A stretch of 64,000 bases of DNA from Actinomycetospora sp. NBRC 106378 (GTDB lineage: Bacteria > Actinomycetota > Actinomycetes > Mycobacteriales > Pseudonocardiaceae), in assembly GCF_030269685.1 (NCBI RefSeq), contig NZ_BSTT01000013.1, forward strand, positions 62,001 through 126,000. The letters are read 5' to 3'. The translations under genes were made by a program, and so were the position numbers. The notes under the pieces were generated by a model. That model did not search any database and had not been told where the DNA came from. It worked only from the letters and a program-made list of their open reading frames with translations. Of this stretch, positions 7,507 through 16,257 are shown piece by piece (position 1 is the first letter of the stretch; each line of letters begins with the position of its first letter).

Positions 7507-7512
7507 TAGACT
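7507..7512 (+). promoter_or_regulatory. Probable -10 box of mftF
   Basis: TAGACT ends 11 bp before the mftF ATG, directly downstream of the tandem hairpins. It suggests that mftF is transcribed on its own with a leader of only a few bases. No clear -35 is seen. Confidence 0.45.
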
Positions 7513-7523
7513 CGCGTCCCGCG

Positions 7524-9074
7524 ATGAGCACCCCACGCCTGCCGGACGGCTGGACCGTCCGCCCCGACCCCCGGACCTGGCGCGTCGACGGCGGGGCCAC
7601 CTGGATCGGCGGGTCGCCGCCCCGGGTGCTGCGGCTCTCGGCGGCGGCGCGCGGACGGCTCGCCGGGCCGGAGCTCGTCGTCACCGACGCCACGTCCGCA
7701 GCCCTGGCACGGCTGCTGTCCGATGCCGGGGTCGCGCATCCCGCCGGGGGAGGCGGTCCGACGCCGGACGACGTCACGGTGGTGGTCCCGGTCAAGGACC
7801 GCCCGGCCGAGCTCGACCGGCTGCTCGCGGCGGTCCGGGCGACCGCACCCGGCGTCGGGATCGTGGTGGTGGACGACGGCTCGGCCGTGCCCCAGGTGAC
7901 CGAGGCCGTCGTCGGGAAGCATGGCGGGCAGGTGATCCGGCATCGGACGAGTCGCGGTCCGTCCGCGGGTCGCAACACCGGCGCCCGGGCGTGCGCGACA
8001 CCGGTGATCGCGTTCCTCGACTCCGACGTCGTCCCCGAGCCGGGCTGGCTGGAGACGTTGCTGGCGCACCTCGGTGACCCGGCGGTCGGGCTCGTGGCTC
8101 CCCGGATCGTGGCCTTCTCCGACGGCGGCCCCGAGAACGCCGTGACCCGCTACGAGCGGCGACGCTCCTCGCTCGACCTCGGGCCCCGGCCGGCCCCGGT
8201 CACCGCCCGGTCGCGGGTGGCCTACGTCCCGAGCGCGGCGGTGCTCGTCCGGCGCGAGGCGTTCGGCGAGGGGTTCCGCGAGGACATGCCGGTCGCCGAG
8301 GACGTCGACCTGGTCTGGCGGATCGGCGCCGCGGGGTGGCGGCTGCGCTACGAGCCGGCCGCCCGCGTCGCGCACGAGCACCGCGCCCGCTTCCGTGCCT
8401 GGCTCGCCCGCAAGGCGTTCTACGGCACGGGCGCCGCCCCCCTCGCCCGGCAGCACCCCCGCCGCGTCCCGCCCGTCGCACTCGCCCCGTGGACGGCGGC
8501 GACGGTGACGCTGCTCGGCGTCCAACGCCGGTGGTCCGTCCTGACGGCGGGGGCCGTCACCCTGGTCGCGACGGCCCGGCTCGCCCGGGGCCTCCGCAAG
8601 CCGGGGGAGCCGTGGGTGTCGCTCCGTCCTCGGTGGCAGGAAAGCGTCGTTGCTGCCACCGGACGACAGCAACGACGCTTTCCTGCCACGAGGAGGGCCA
8701 CGAGGGGGGCGGCAAGGGGGGTGGCCACGGGGCCGGTCCCGCTCGCCCTCGTCCTGGCCCCCTGGGGCCTCGGCGGCGCGCTGTGGCAGGCGGCCGGGGC
8801 CCTGACGCGCCACTGGTGGCCGGCCGCGCTCGCCGGGGCCCTCGTGAGCCGACGGGTCCGGAGGGCGCTCCTGGTCGCGGCCGTCGCCGAGGGGCTGGCC
8901 GACTGGGTCCGGTTCCGCGACCCGGGCGCCGGGCCGCTCGACGCCGCCCTGCACGTCGCCGCCCACCGCGCCGACGACCTCGCCTACGGCGCCGGCCTCT
9001 GGTGGGGTGCGTGGCGGCACCGCACCGTCGAGCCGTTGCGGCCCGACCTCTCCGGGAAGGGACCCGATGCCTGA
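7524..9074 (+). CDS. mftF: Mycofactocin glycosyltransferase MftF (GT2)
   Basis: 516 residues. The GT-A domain (about 85-290) shows VTVVVPVKDRPAELDRLL, IVVVDDGS, SAGRNTGARA, the metal-binding AFLDSDVVPEPGW and EDVDLVWRIGAAGW. The C-terminal half is hydrophobic and probably membrane-associated. MftF extends premycofactocin with beta-1,4-linked glucose. A 57-bp palindromic element (8633-8689) inserts residues 370-389 in frame, in a basic loop between hydrophobic segments, and makes this protein longer than I would expect for MftF. The gene has its own -10 box and overlaps the MOSC gene by 8 bp. Confidence 0.9.
   Translation: MSTPRLPDGWTVRPDPRTWRVDGGATWIGGSPPRVLRLSAAARGRLAGPELVVTDATSAALARLLSDAGVAHPAGGGGPTPDDVTVVVPVKDRPAELDRLLAAVRATAPGVGIVVVDDGSAVPQVTEAVVGKHGGQVIRHRTSRGPSAGRNTGARACATPVIAFLDSDVVPEPGWLETLLAHLGDPAVGLVAPRIVAFSDGGPENAVTRYERRRSSLDLGPRPAPVTARSRVAYVPSAAVLVRREAFGEGFREDMPVAEDVDLVWRIGAAGWRLRYEPAARVAHEHRARFRAWLARKAFYGTGAAPLARQHPRRVPPVALAPWTAATVTLLGVQRRWSVLTAGAVTLVATARLARGLRKPGEPWVSLRPRWQESVVAATGRQQRRFPATRRATRGAARGVATGPVPLALVLAPWGLGGALWQAAGALTRHWWPAALAGALVSRRVRRALLVAAVAEGLADWVRFRDPGAGPLDAALHVAAHRADDLAYGAGLWWGAWRHRTVEPLRPDLSGKGPDA
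8633..8689. repeat. 57-bp palindromic element, copy B, in frame inside mftF
   Basis: Arms of 23 bp (8633-8655 and 8667-8689) are perfect inverse complements and identical to the outer arms of copy A. The 11-base centre CCACCGGACGA differs from copy A. The frame used in mftF stays open because of this centre; the copy A centre would give a TGA in the same frame. Confidence 0.95.
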
Positions 9075-9744
9075 TCCCCGCGTGCGCACCGTCGCCGTCG
9101 GCCGCGCCGTCGAGATCGCCGGCCCGAAGGACCGCACCACGCGCACGGCGAGCGCCAAGTCGCCGGTCGAGGGCTCCGTCGTGGTCCACCCCGAGCACCT
9201 CGAGGGCGACGAGCAGGCCGACCTCGAGAACCACGGCGGTCCCGACAAGGCCGTCTACGCCTACGCCGACGAGGACGTCGCCTGGTGGCGCGGCGAACTC
9301 GGCCGCGACGTCGACCCGCAGACCTTCGGCCAGAACCTCACGACGACGGGTCTCGACCTGCGGTCCGTCGTCGTAGGGGAGCGCTGGCGGATCGGGACGG
9401 CCGAGTTCGAGGTGGCCCAGCCGCGCATCCCGTGCTTCAAGCTCGGCCTGCACTCGGGGGACCCGACGATGCCGCGCCGCTTCATCGCCGCGGTCCGCCC
9501 GGGCGCCTACCTGCGGGTCACGACGACGGGTCGGGTCGCCGCCGGCGACCGGGTCGAGGTCCTGGACCGACCGGCCCACGGGGTGTCGCTCGCCGAGGTG
9601 TTCACGATCTACCACCACGAGCGCGACCGGGCGGCGACCCTGCTCGACGTCCCGCAGCTCGCGCCGATGTACCACCGGTGGGCCCGCGAGCGGCTCCGAG
9701 CGCCCGCCGAACGGCACCGACCCGACGTCGGGGAGGGCGTGTGA
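9067..9744 (+). CDS. MOSC-domain protein (YiiM-like)
   Basis: 225 residues with the MOSC pattern ENHGGPDKAVYAY, FGQNLTTTGLD and PRIPCFKLG, where the Cys is the conserved sulfur- or molybdenum-contacting residue. The family includes YiiM and the C-terminal part of molybdenum cofactor sulfurases, and handles molybdenum-cofactor-linked detoxification or sulfuration. The ATG at 9067 has AAGGGA upstream and overlaps the mftF end. Placement ahead of coxSLM fits a molybdenum role, but its exact substrate is unknown. Confidence 0.85.
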   Translation: MPDPRVRTVAVGRAVEIAGPKDRTTRTASAKSPVEGSVVVHPEHLEGDEQADLENHGGPDKAVYAYADEDVAWWRGELGRDVDPQTFGQNLTTTGLDLRSVVVGERWRIGTAEFEVAQPRIPCFKLGLHSGDPTMPRRFIAAVRPGAYLRVTTTGRVAAGDRVEVLDRPAHGVSLAEVFTIYHHERDRAATLLDVPQLAPMYHRWARERLRAPAERHRPDVGEGV

Positions 9745-10142
9745 GATCGCCGTGGCGACATGGATACGAGACCTGTCCGATCGGGTAGGTGGGCACGCTG
9801 CCCGGACCGCCCGATTTCCCCCGGCTCGTACCGACGTCCGCGCCGTCGGGGCCATCGGCCGCACGCAGGTGCGGGCGCAGGAACCTCGAACCCCCGCATC
9901 TTCGGAGTGGATCCGCGGCATGGTCCTGACCAGCACCGGAGGTACCCACGGCACGCCCCGACCAGCCGTTGCGAGATGGCGATCACGGGGGTGTGATGTG
10001 GCCGCCACCACGCTGACGGGCGTGACGGCGTCGTCGCGGCCGGGCCACGGCCCGTCACTGCGACGGCAACACCACCACTGACGACGTGCTCGCCTCTTGT
10101 GTCCCGTGCGAAAGCGGGCCTGGGCGTGTGAGGAGTGAATCC
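9745..10142. other. Gene-free 398-bp region upstream of the cox operon
   Basis: I see no credible gene here. It holds an inverted repeat TGACGGGC (10014-10021) / GCCCGTCA (10050-10057) and, near its end, the coxS ribosome site GTGAGGAGTGA. It probably contains the cox promoter; no convincing -10/-35 pair was found. Confidence 0.5.
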
Positions 10143-10655
10143 ATGGCACGCATCCGGACCACCGTCGACGGCCTCGTCTACGAGGACGACGTCGAGCCCC
10201 GCATGCTGCTCGTGCAGTACCTGAGGGAACGACTGGGCAAGACCGGCACGGTGATCGGCTGCGACACCAGCAACTGCGGTGCCTGCACCGTGCACCTGGA
10301 CGGCCTCTCGGTGAAGTCCTGCTCCGTGCTGGCCGTGCAGGCCAACGGCAGCGAGGTGCTCACCGTCGAGGGTCTCGAGCGTGACGGTCAGCTCCACCCG
10401 GTCCAGCAGGCGTTCCACGACAACCACGCCCTGCAGTGCGGCTACTGCACGCCGGGCATGATCATGCAGTCGATCGACCTGCTCGGGGACAACCCGGACC
10501 CGACCGAGCAGGAGGTCCGTGAGGGCATCGAGGGCAACCTCTGCCGCTGCACCGGTTACCAGAACATCGTGCGGGCGGTGCAGGACGCGGCGCAGAAGAT
10601 GAAGCCGGGCGCCACGGCCTCCCAGCCCGCGTCCGTCGCCGGGGGAGGCGCCTGA
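10143..10655 (+). CDS. coxS: CO dehydrogenase-like small subunit, 2Fe-2S protein
   Basis: 170 residues with both iron-sulfur motifs of xanthine-oxidase-family small subunits: plant-type [15 protein letters not shown]...KSC in the N-terminal half and [11 protein letters not shown]...[10 protein letters not shown] in the C-terminal half. It relays electrons between the molybdenum site of CoxL and the FAD of CoxM. The ATG at 10143 has GAGGAG close upstream. The stop overlaps the coxL start (TGATG). The last 15 residues are an Ala/Gly-rich tail. Confidence 0.93.
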   Translation: MARIRTTVDGLVYEDDVEPRMLLVQYLRERLGKTGTVIGCDTSNCGACTVHLDGLSVKSCSVLAVQANGSEVLTVEGLERDGQLHPVQQAFHDNHALQCGYCTPGMIMQSIDLLGDNPDPTEQEVREGIEGNLCRCTGYQNIVRAVQDAAQKMKPGATASQPASVAGGGA

Positions 10656-13138
10656 TGACCACGGTCGAGAACAACGCACCTGCACAGGAGATCGGGCGCG
10701 ACCGGCGCCGCAAGGAGGACCGTCGGCTCATCACCGGACGCACCCGGTGGACCGACAACCAGGCCCTCACGGGCCTCCTCCACCTCTCCATCGTGCGCAG
10801 CCCCTTCGCCCACGCGGAGATCGGCAGCATCGACACGAGCGCCGCCAAGCAGATCCCGGGCGTCGTCGCGGTCTACACCGCGTCCGACATCGGTGCCGAC
10901 GCGGTCCAGCTGCCCTGCGCCTGGCCGATCACCAAGGACATGAAGTCGCCGCAGCGCCCCGCCCTCGCGGGGAGCCGGGTGAACTTCGCCGGTGAGGGCG
11001 TCGCCGTCGTCGTGGCCCGCTCCGCGGCCGCCGCGAAGGACGCCGCCGAGCTGGTCGAGGTCGACTACACCGAGCTCGAGCCGGTCCTGGACATGGAGGA
11101 GGCCCTCAAGGAGGGCGCGACCCTCGTCCACCCGGAGCTCGGCACGAACGAGAACGCCCAGTGGGTGTTCGACTCGGGCGAGGCCGGCTCCGGCGGGTCC
11201 GCCACCGAGGCGCTCTCCGCGGCGGAGAAGGCCGACGACCAGGTCGTCATCACGCGCCGCTTCCGCCAGCAGCGCCTCGTGCCGGTCTTCATGGAGCCGC
11301 GCTCCACGGTGGTCGACCCGTCCGGCGAGCAGCTGGTCATGTGGTCCTCCACCCAGGTGCCGCACATCCTCAAGACGATGCTGGCGCTGACGCTCGGCCT
11401 GCCCGAGCACAAGATCCGCGTCATCGCTCCCGACGTGGGCGGCGGCTTCGGCGGCAAGATCGCCGTGGCGCCGGAGGAGGTCGTCACGCTGCTGGTGGCC
11501 CAGAAGCTGGGCAAGCCGGTGAAGTGGACCGAGACGCGCTCGGAGTCGCTGCTCACCGCCCACCACGGCCGTGACCAGATCCAGGACATCTCGATGGCCG
11601 TCACGAAGGACGGCATCATCAAGGGCCTGGACGTCAAGCTCCTGGCGGACATGGGTGCCTACCTGGGCCTCGTCGGCCCGGGTGTGCCGATCCTCGGCGC
11701 GTTCATGTTCAACGCGATCTACAAGATCCCGGCCTACCGGTTCGACTGCACCAACGTCTTCACCACGAAGACGCTGACCGACGCCTACCGCGGCGCCGGG
11801 CGCCCGGAGGCGACCTTCGGCATCGAGCGCATGATGGACGAGGTCGCCGTCGAGCTCGGGCTCGAGCCGATGGAGTTCCGCAAGAAGAACTGGATCAAGC
11901 ACGAGGAGTTCCCGTTCACCACGGTCAGCACGCTGACCTACGACACGGGCAACTACGAGGCCGCGACCGACCAGGCCATGCAGATGTTCGACTACGACGG
12001 CCTCCGGCGTGAGCAGGAGGAGCGCCGCAAGCGCGGCGACGTCAAGCAGCTCGGACTCGGCATCTCGACCTTCACCGAGATGTGCGGCCTCGCCCCGTCC
12101 CGCGTGCTCGGCTCGCTGGACTACGGCGCCGGCGGCTGGGAGACCGCGTCCATCCGGATGCTCCCCACCGGCAAGGCCGAGGTCGTCGTCGGCGTCAGCC
12201 CGCACGGGCAGGGCCACGAGACCGCGTTCTCGCAGATCATCGCGGACAAGCTGGGCGTCCCGTTCGAGGACGTCGAGATCCTCCACGGCGACACCCAGTC
12301 GTCCTACCGCGGGCTCGACACCTACGGGTCGCGCTCGCTCGCGGTCGGCGGCATCGCGATGGTCAAGGCGGCCGAGAAGGTCGTCGCGAAGGCCAAGCCG
12401 ATCGCGGCGCACATGCTCGAGGCGTCCGAGGACGACATCGAGTTCACGGCCGGCAAGTTCTCGGTCAAGGGCACCGACAAGGGTGTGGGCATCCAGGACG
12501 TCGCGCTCGCGGTGTTCGCGGCCCACGACTACCCGGAGGGCATCGAGCCCGACATCGACGCCCACGCGACGTTCGACCCGGAGAACTTCTCCTACCCGCA
12601 CGGCACACACCTGTGCGCGGTCGAGGTCGACACCGAGACGGGCTTCGTGCAGCTGCACAAGTACGTCTGCGTGGACGACGTCGGCACGGTGATCAACCCG
12701 CTGATCGTCGAGGGCCAGATCCACGGCGGTCTCGCGCAGGGCATCGCGCAGGCGCTGTTCGAGGAGGCCCCGTACGACGAGTCCGGGACGCTGCTCTCGG
12801 GCACGTTGGTCGACTACACGCTGCCCTCGGCGGCGGACCTGATCAACTTTGACACGGCGAACACCTCGACGCCCTCGACGACCAACCCGCTCGGCGTCAA
12901 GGGCGTGGGCGAGGCGGGCACCATCGCCTCCACCCCCGCCGTCGTGAACGCCGTCCTCGACGCCGTGCGCCAGTACGGGGTCTCCGACATCGACATGCCG
13001 ACCACGCCGTTCCGCGTGTGGACGGCGATCAACTCGGCCAAGGGCACCGCGGGCCGGGCGGACGAGGCGGACGTCGCCTCGCCCGGCGCGGGCCTGGGTT
13101 CCACCGCGAAGGACATGCCCGAAGGAGGCAACCTGTGA
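10655..13138 (+). CDS. coxL: Molybdenum hydroxylase large subunit, form II CoxL-like
   Basis: 827 residues, xanthine-dehydrogenase-type molybdopterin subunit with IGRDRRRKEDRRLITGRTRW at the start, GGGFGGKIAVAPEE in the middle and GVKGVGEAGTIASTPAV near the end. The active-site loop reads AYRGAGR at 377-383, the signature of form II enzymes; true aerobic CO dehydrogenase (form I) has AYRCSFR with the catalytic Cys. The S-L-M order is also the form II order. The physiological substrate of form II enzymes is unsettled and may not be CO. Coupled to coxS (TGATG) and to coxM. Confidence 0.92.
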   Translation: MTTVENNAPAQEIGRDRRRKEDRRLITGRTRWTDNQALTGLLHLSIVRSPFAHAEIGSIDTSAAKQIPGVVAVYTASDIGADAVQLPCAWPITKDMKSPQRPALAGSRVNFAGEGVAVVVARSAAAAKDAAELVEVDYTELEPVLDMEEALKEGATLVHPELGTNENAQWVFDSGEAGSGGSATEALSAAEKADDQVVITRRFRQQRLVPVFMEPRSTVVDPSGEQLVMWSSTQVPHILKTMLALTLGLPEHKIRVIAPDVGGGFGGKIAVAPEEVVTLLVAQKLGKPVKWTETRSESLLTAHHGRDQIQDISMAVTKDGIIKGLDVKLLADMGAYLGLVGPGVPILGAFMFNAIYKIPAYRFDCTNVFTTKTLTDAYRGAGRPEATFGIERMMDEVAVELGLEPMEFRKKNWIKHEEFPFTTVSTLTYDTGNYEAATDQAMQMFDYDGLRREQEERRKRGDVKQLGLGISTFTEMCGLAPSRVLGSLDYGAGGWETASIRMLPTGKAEVVVGVSPHGQGHETAFSQIIADKLGVPFEDVEILHGDTQSSYRGLDTYGSRSLAVGGIAMVKAAEKVVAKAKPIAAHMLEASEDDIEFTAGKFSVKGTDKGVGIQDVALAVFAAHDYPEGIEPDIDAHATFDPENFSYPHGTHLCAVEVDTETGFVQLHKYVCVDDVGTVINPLIVEGQIHGGLAQGIAQALFEEAPYDESGTLLSGTLVDYTLPSAADLINFDTANTSTPSTTNPLGVKGVGEAGTIASTPAVVNAVLDAVRQYGVSDIDMPTTPFRVWTAINSAKGTAGRADEADVASPGAGLGSTAKDMPEGGNL

Positions 13139-13986
13139 TCCCGGCTTCGTTCGACTACGTGCGGCCGACGTCGGTCGCCGAGGCCGTCCAGGCCCTCGCC
13201 GACGGCGGCGACGACGCGAAGATCCTGGCCGGCGGCCAGAGCTTCATCCCCGTCCTGCGGCTGCGCATGGGTGACCCGTCGCTCGTCGTCGACCTCGGTG
13301 GCATCGCCGAGCTCCGCGGCGTGCGCGAGGAGGGCGACAAGATCGTCGTCGGTGCGATGACGACGCACCACGACGTCACCCGCGACGACCTGCTGAACCA
13401 GCACGTGAAGCTGATCAGCGAGGCGACGAAGACGGTGGCCGACTTCCAGGTCCGTCACCGCGGGACCCTCGGTGGCGCCCTGGCGCACGCCGACCCGGCC
13501 GGTGACCTCGCGGCGCCGGCGCTCGCGCTGGACGCCGAGTTCGTCATCGCCGGGGCGAACGGCGAGCGCACCGTCGCCGCCGGGGACTTCTTCGAGGACT
13601 ACTTCACGACGGCCATCGGCCCGCAGGAGATCCTCACCGCGATCCGCTTCCCGAAGTACACGGGCTGGGGCGCGCGGTACGAGAAGTTCAACCGCGTCGC
13701 GCAGGCCTGGTCGATCGTCGCGGTCGCCGCGACGGTCAAGGTCGAGGGCGGCACCATCACCGACGCCCGCATCGGCCTGACCAACATGGCAGGTACGCCC
13801 GTCCGTGCGCGGGGTGTGGAGTCGGCCCTCGTCGGGCAGACGATGAGCGAGGAGACGGTCCGCGCCGCCGCGCAGGCCGCCGCCGAGGGCACCAGCCCCA
13901 CGTCGGACGCCGACGCCGGGTCGGACTACCGCGAGCACCTCGCGAAGGTCCTCACCGGTCGCGCGGTGCTCGCCGCGGCCGGCTGA
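13135..13986 (+). CDS. coxM: CO dehydrogenase-like medium subunit, FAD protein
   Basis: 283 residues. The FAD-binding motifs AGGQSFIPVLRLRMG (near residue 35) and TLGGALAHADPAGD (near 115) are both present. It accepts electrons from CoxS and passes them to an external acceptor. The GTG at 13135 sits inside the coxL stop (GTGA) with a strong GGAGG seven or so bases upstream. A hairpin at 14009-14041 separates it from coxG. Confidence 0.93.
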   Translation: MIPASFDYVRPTSVAEAVQALADGGDDAKILAGGQSFIPVLRLRMGDPSLVVDLGGIAELRGVREEGDKIVVGAMTTHHDVTRDDLLNQHVKLISEATKTVADFQVRHRGTLGGALAHADPAGDLAAPALALDAEFVIAGANGERTVAAGDFFEDYFTTAIGPQEILTAIRFPKYTGWGARYEKFNRVAQAWSIVAVAATVKVEGGTITDARIGLTNMAGTPVRARGVESALVGQTMSEETVRAAAQAAAEGTSPTSDADAGSDYREHLAKVLTGRAVLAAAG

Positions 13987-14008
13987 CGCCACCGGCCAAC
14001 GCCCTACC

Positions 14009-14041
14009 GTGAGGCCCGTCCCAGCCCGGGGCGGGCCTCAC
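14009..14041 (+). terminator. Hairpin between coxM and coxG
   Basis: GTGAGGCCCG (14009-14018) pairs perfectly with CGGGCCTCAC (14032-14041) over a 13-base loop, 23 bp after the coxM stop. No T-run is present. It may partly terminate or protect the coxSLM message. Confidence 0.5.
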
Positions 14042-14071
14042 GTGCGTCCACCCACTCGCCAGGAGGCGTCA

Positions 14072-14923
14072 ATGCAGCTCGAGAACACGTTCACCGTGCC
14101 GGTCGCGATCGACACCGTGTACGACGCCATGAACGACCCGGAGAAGATCACCCCGTGCTTCCCCGGCGCCACGCTGACCTCCGCCGACGGTGACGACTTC
14201 ACCGGCACCGTGAAGGTCAAGCTCGGCCCGATCTCCATGACCTACAAGGGCAAGGGCACCTTCGTCGAGCGCGACAAGACCGCGCACAAGATCGTCGTCG
14301 ACGCCCAGGGCCGCGACTCGCGCGGCAACGGCACGGCCTCGGCCAAGGCCACCCTGACGATGAGCGAGGACGGCCCCGGCTCCACCAAGGTCACCGTGCT
14401 CACCGAGATGCAGGTGACCGGGAAGCCGGCGCAGTTCGGCCGCGGCGTGATGTCCGACGTCGGTGACAAGATCCTCGGCCAGTTCGCGTCGTGCCTGGCC
14501 GACGAGTTCGCCGACGCGCCCGCGCCGGAGGCCGCCCCCGCCTCGGCGTCGTCCAACGGTGCGGCCGCTCCGGTGTCCTCCGGGGCCGAGGCCGTGTCCG
14601 GCGCCGCCACCCCGGTGTCGCAGCCGGCGAGCCCCGCGCCCGTCGCCGCCGGCTCCGGTGCGCCCGAGGCCGCGCCGATGGCGTCGACCGTCGCCGAGGC
14701 CCGCAAGCAGGACGACGCCGCCGCGAAGCCCGGCGCCTCCCCGTCCTCCGGGGCCGGGCCTCGCCCCGTGCAGTCGGCGCCGAAGCCCAAGCGCCAGCAG
14801 GCCGAGGCCATCGACCTGCTCGACGCCTCGTCCGAGGCACTCACCAAGCGCCTCGTCCCGGTCGCGGCCGGCGTCGGCGTGCTGGCGATCATCCTGCTGA
14901 TCATCCGGTTCGCCCGGCGCTGA
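14072..14923 (+). CDS. coxG: CoxG-like SRPBCC protein with membrane anchor
   Basis: 283 residues. The first 150 form an SRPBCC/START-like domain (MQLENTFTVPVAIDTVYDAM, CFPGATL, TYKGKGTF) of the CoxG family, which in CO oxidisers helps anchor the enzyme to the cytoplasmic membrane. An Ala/Pro/Ser-rich linker of about 100 residues follows, then one transmembrane helix (VAAGVGVLAIILLIIRFARR) at the extreme C-terminus. The ATG at 14072 has AGGAGG at 14061-14066. The tail anchor agrees with recruitment of CoxSLM to the membrane. Confidence 0.88.
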   Translation: MQLENTFTVPVAIDTVYDAMNDPEKITPCFPGATLTSADGDDFTGTVKVKLGPISMTYKGKGTFVERDKTAHKIVVDAQGRDSRGNGTASAKATLTMSEDGPGSTKVTVLTEMQVTGKPAQFGRGVMSDVGDKILGQFASCLADEFADAPAPEAAPASASSNGAAAPVSSGAEAVSGAATPVSQPASPAPVAAGSGAPEAAPMASTVAEARKQDDAAAKPGASPSSGAGPRPVQSAPKPKRQQAEAIDLLDASSEALTKRLVPVAAGVGVLAIILLIIRFARR

Positions 14924-14936
14924 CCACGGCGCCGGC

Positions 14937-14964
14937 GTCAGCGGTGGCACACCGCTGACACCGG
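14937..14964. repeat. 28-bp-family palindrome after coxG
   Basis: GTCAGCGGTG (14937-14946) and CACCGCTGAC (14950-14959) form a perfect 10-bp stem with a GCA loop, 13 bp after the coxG stop. It is nearly identical to 7457-7484 (27 of 28). Probable terminator and dispersed repeat. Confidence 0.75.
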
Positions 14965-15002
14965 ACGTCAGCAGCGCGTCACGGCACCCGGACCCGTCCG
15001 GT

Positions 15003-15038
15003 CGAAGGGCATCTCCCGACGTCGGGAGGTGCCCTTCG
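15003..15038. terminator. 36-bp near-perfect palindrome upstream of the CoA-transferase gene
   Basis: CGAAGGGCA (15003-15011) pairs with TGCCCTTCG (15030-15038), and CTCCCGAC|GTCGGGAG (15013-15028) is a perfect inner palindrome; only one pair is mismatched. It lies 17 bp before the next start, so it could be an operator as well as a terminator of the cox unit. Confidence 0.5.
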
Positions 15039-15054
15039 GCGTCTCGGCGTCAGA

Positions 15055-16257
15055 ATGTCGACCATGACGGGACCTCTCGCGGGGCTGCGAGTACTGGAGA
15101 TGGGGACGATCATCGCCGGGCCGTTCGCGGCCCGGATCCTCGGCGACTACGGCGCCGACGTCGTCAAGATCGAGCCACCGGGCCGTCCCGACCCGCTCCG
15201 CGACTGGGGCCAGGGGGAGTACAAGGGCGAGCACTTCATGTGGACGGTGATCGGCCGCAACAAGCGCTGCATCACCCTCGACCCCCGCAGCGGGCGCGGG
15301 CAGGAGATCTTCCTGGAGCTCGTGGAGCAGACCGACGTCATCGTCGAGAACTTCCGGCCCGGCACCCTGGAGCGCTGGGGCCTGGGCTTCGACCGGCTCA
15401 GCGAAGTGAACCCGGGACTGATCCTGGGCCGCGTCTCGGGCTACGGCCAGACCGGTCCCTACGCCTCGAAGCCCGGCTACGCGTCGGTGGCCGAGGCGGT
15501 CAGCGGGATGCGCAGCATCAACGGCTTCCCCGGCGAGGCGCCGCCGCGCATGGCGGTCTCTCTCGGCGACTCCCTGGCCGGGATGGTCGCGGTGCAGGGC
15601 GTCCTCGCCGCCCTCTACAGCCGGAGCGTCACCGGGAAGGGCCAGGTCGTCGACATCGCGATCACCGAGGCCTGCCTGTCGGTGCTGGAGTCGTCGATCC
15701 CCGAGTACGACAAGCTCGGCGCCGTGCGCCGTCCGGGCGGCACGAAGCTCGACGGCATCGCGCCCTCGAACATCTACCGGTCGTCGGACGGTCTGTGGAT
15801 GGTCGTCGCGGCCAACCAGGACACCGTGTTCAAGCGGCTCTGCGAGGCGATGGGCCGCCCGGAGCTCGCGATCGACGAGCGCTTCGTCGACCACGTCGCC
15901 CGCGGCCGCAACCAGGACGAGATCGACGGCATCGTCGGCGACTGGGTGGCGTCGAGGACGGCCGACGAGGTCCGGGAGATCCTCGACGGGGCCGGCGTGA
16001 TCGTCGGCCCGGTGAACACGATCGCCGAGGTGGTCACCGACGAGCAGTTCCTGGCCCGCGACATGATCGTCCCGCACCACGACGAGCGCCTCGACGAGGA
16101 CGTCCTCGGCCCCGGCGTGGTGCCGACCTTCGCCGGGACGCCCGCCTCCGTGCGCCGGGCCGGGCCCGCCCTCGGCGCGGACAACCAGGAGGTCTACCGC
16201 GAGCTCGGGCTCTCCGACGCCGAGATCGAGGAGCTCACGGCGGCGGGGACCATCTGA
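15055..16257 (+). CDS. Class III (CaiB/BaiF) CoA-transferase
   Basis: 400 residues. Hallmarks are GLRVLEMGTIIAGPFAARIL, GADVVKIEPPG, the loop VENFRPGTLERWGL, and MAVSLGDSLAGM with the Asp that forms the acyl anhydride in formyl-CoA transferases. It would move CoA between carboxylic acids; the substrate cannot be read. The ATG at 15055 is followed by a second in-frame ATG nine bases on, so the start may be three residues shorter. Its stop overlaps the next gene (TGATG). Confidence 0.9.
   Translation: MSTMTGPLAGLRVLEMGTIIAGPFAARILGDYGADVVKIEPPGRPDPLRDWGQGEYKGEHFMWTVIGRNKRCITLDPRSGRGQEIFLELVEQTDVIVENFRPGTLERWGLGFDRLSEVNPGLILGRVSGYGQTGPYASKPGYASVAEAVSGMRSINGFPGEAPPRMAVSLGDSLAGMVAVQGVLAALYSRSVTGKGQVVDIAITEACLSVLESSIPEYDKLGAVRRPGGTKLDGIAPSNIYRSSDGLWMVVAANQDTVFKRLCEAMGRPELAIDERFVDHVARGRNQDEIDGIVGDWVASRTADEVREILDGAGVIVGPVNTIAEVVTDEQFLARDMIVPHHDERLDEDVLGPGVVPTFAGTPASVRRAGPALGADNQEVYRELGLSDAEIEELTAAGTI

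Noticed and set aside
10655-13138. Calling coxL a true (form I) CO dehydrogenase
   Set aside because: The active-site loop is AYRGAGR and not AYRCSFR, so the catalytic Cys is missing.
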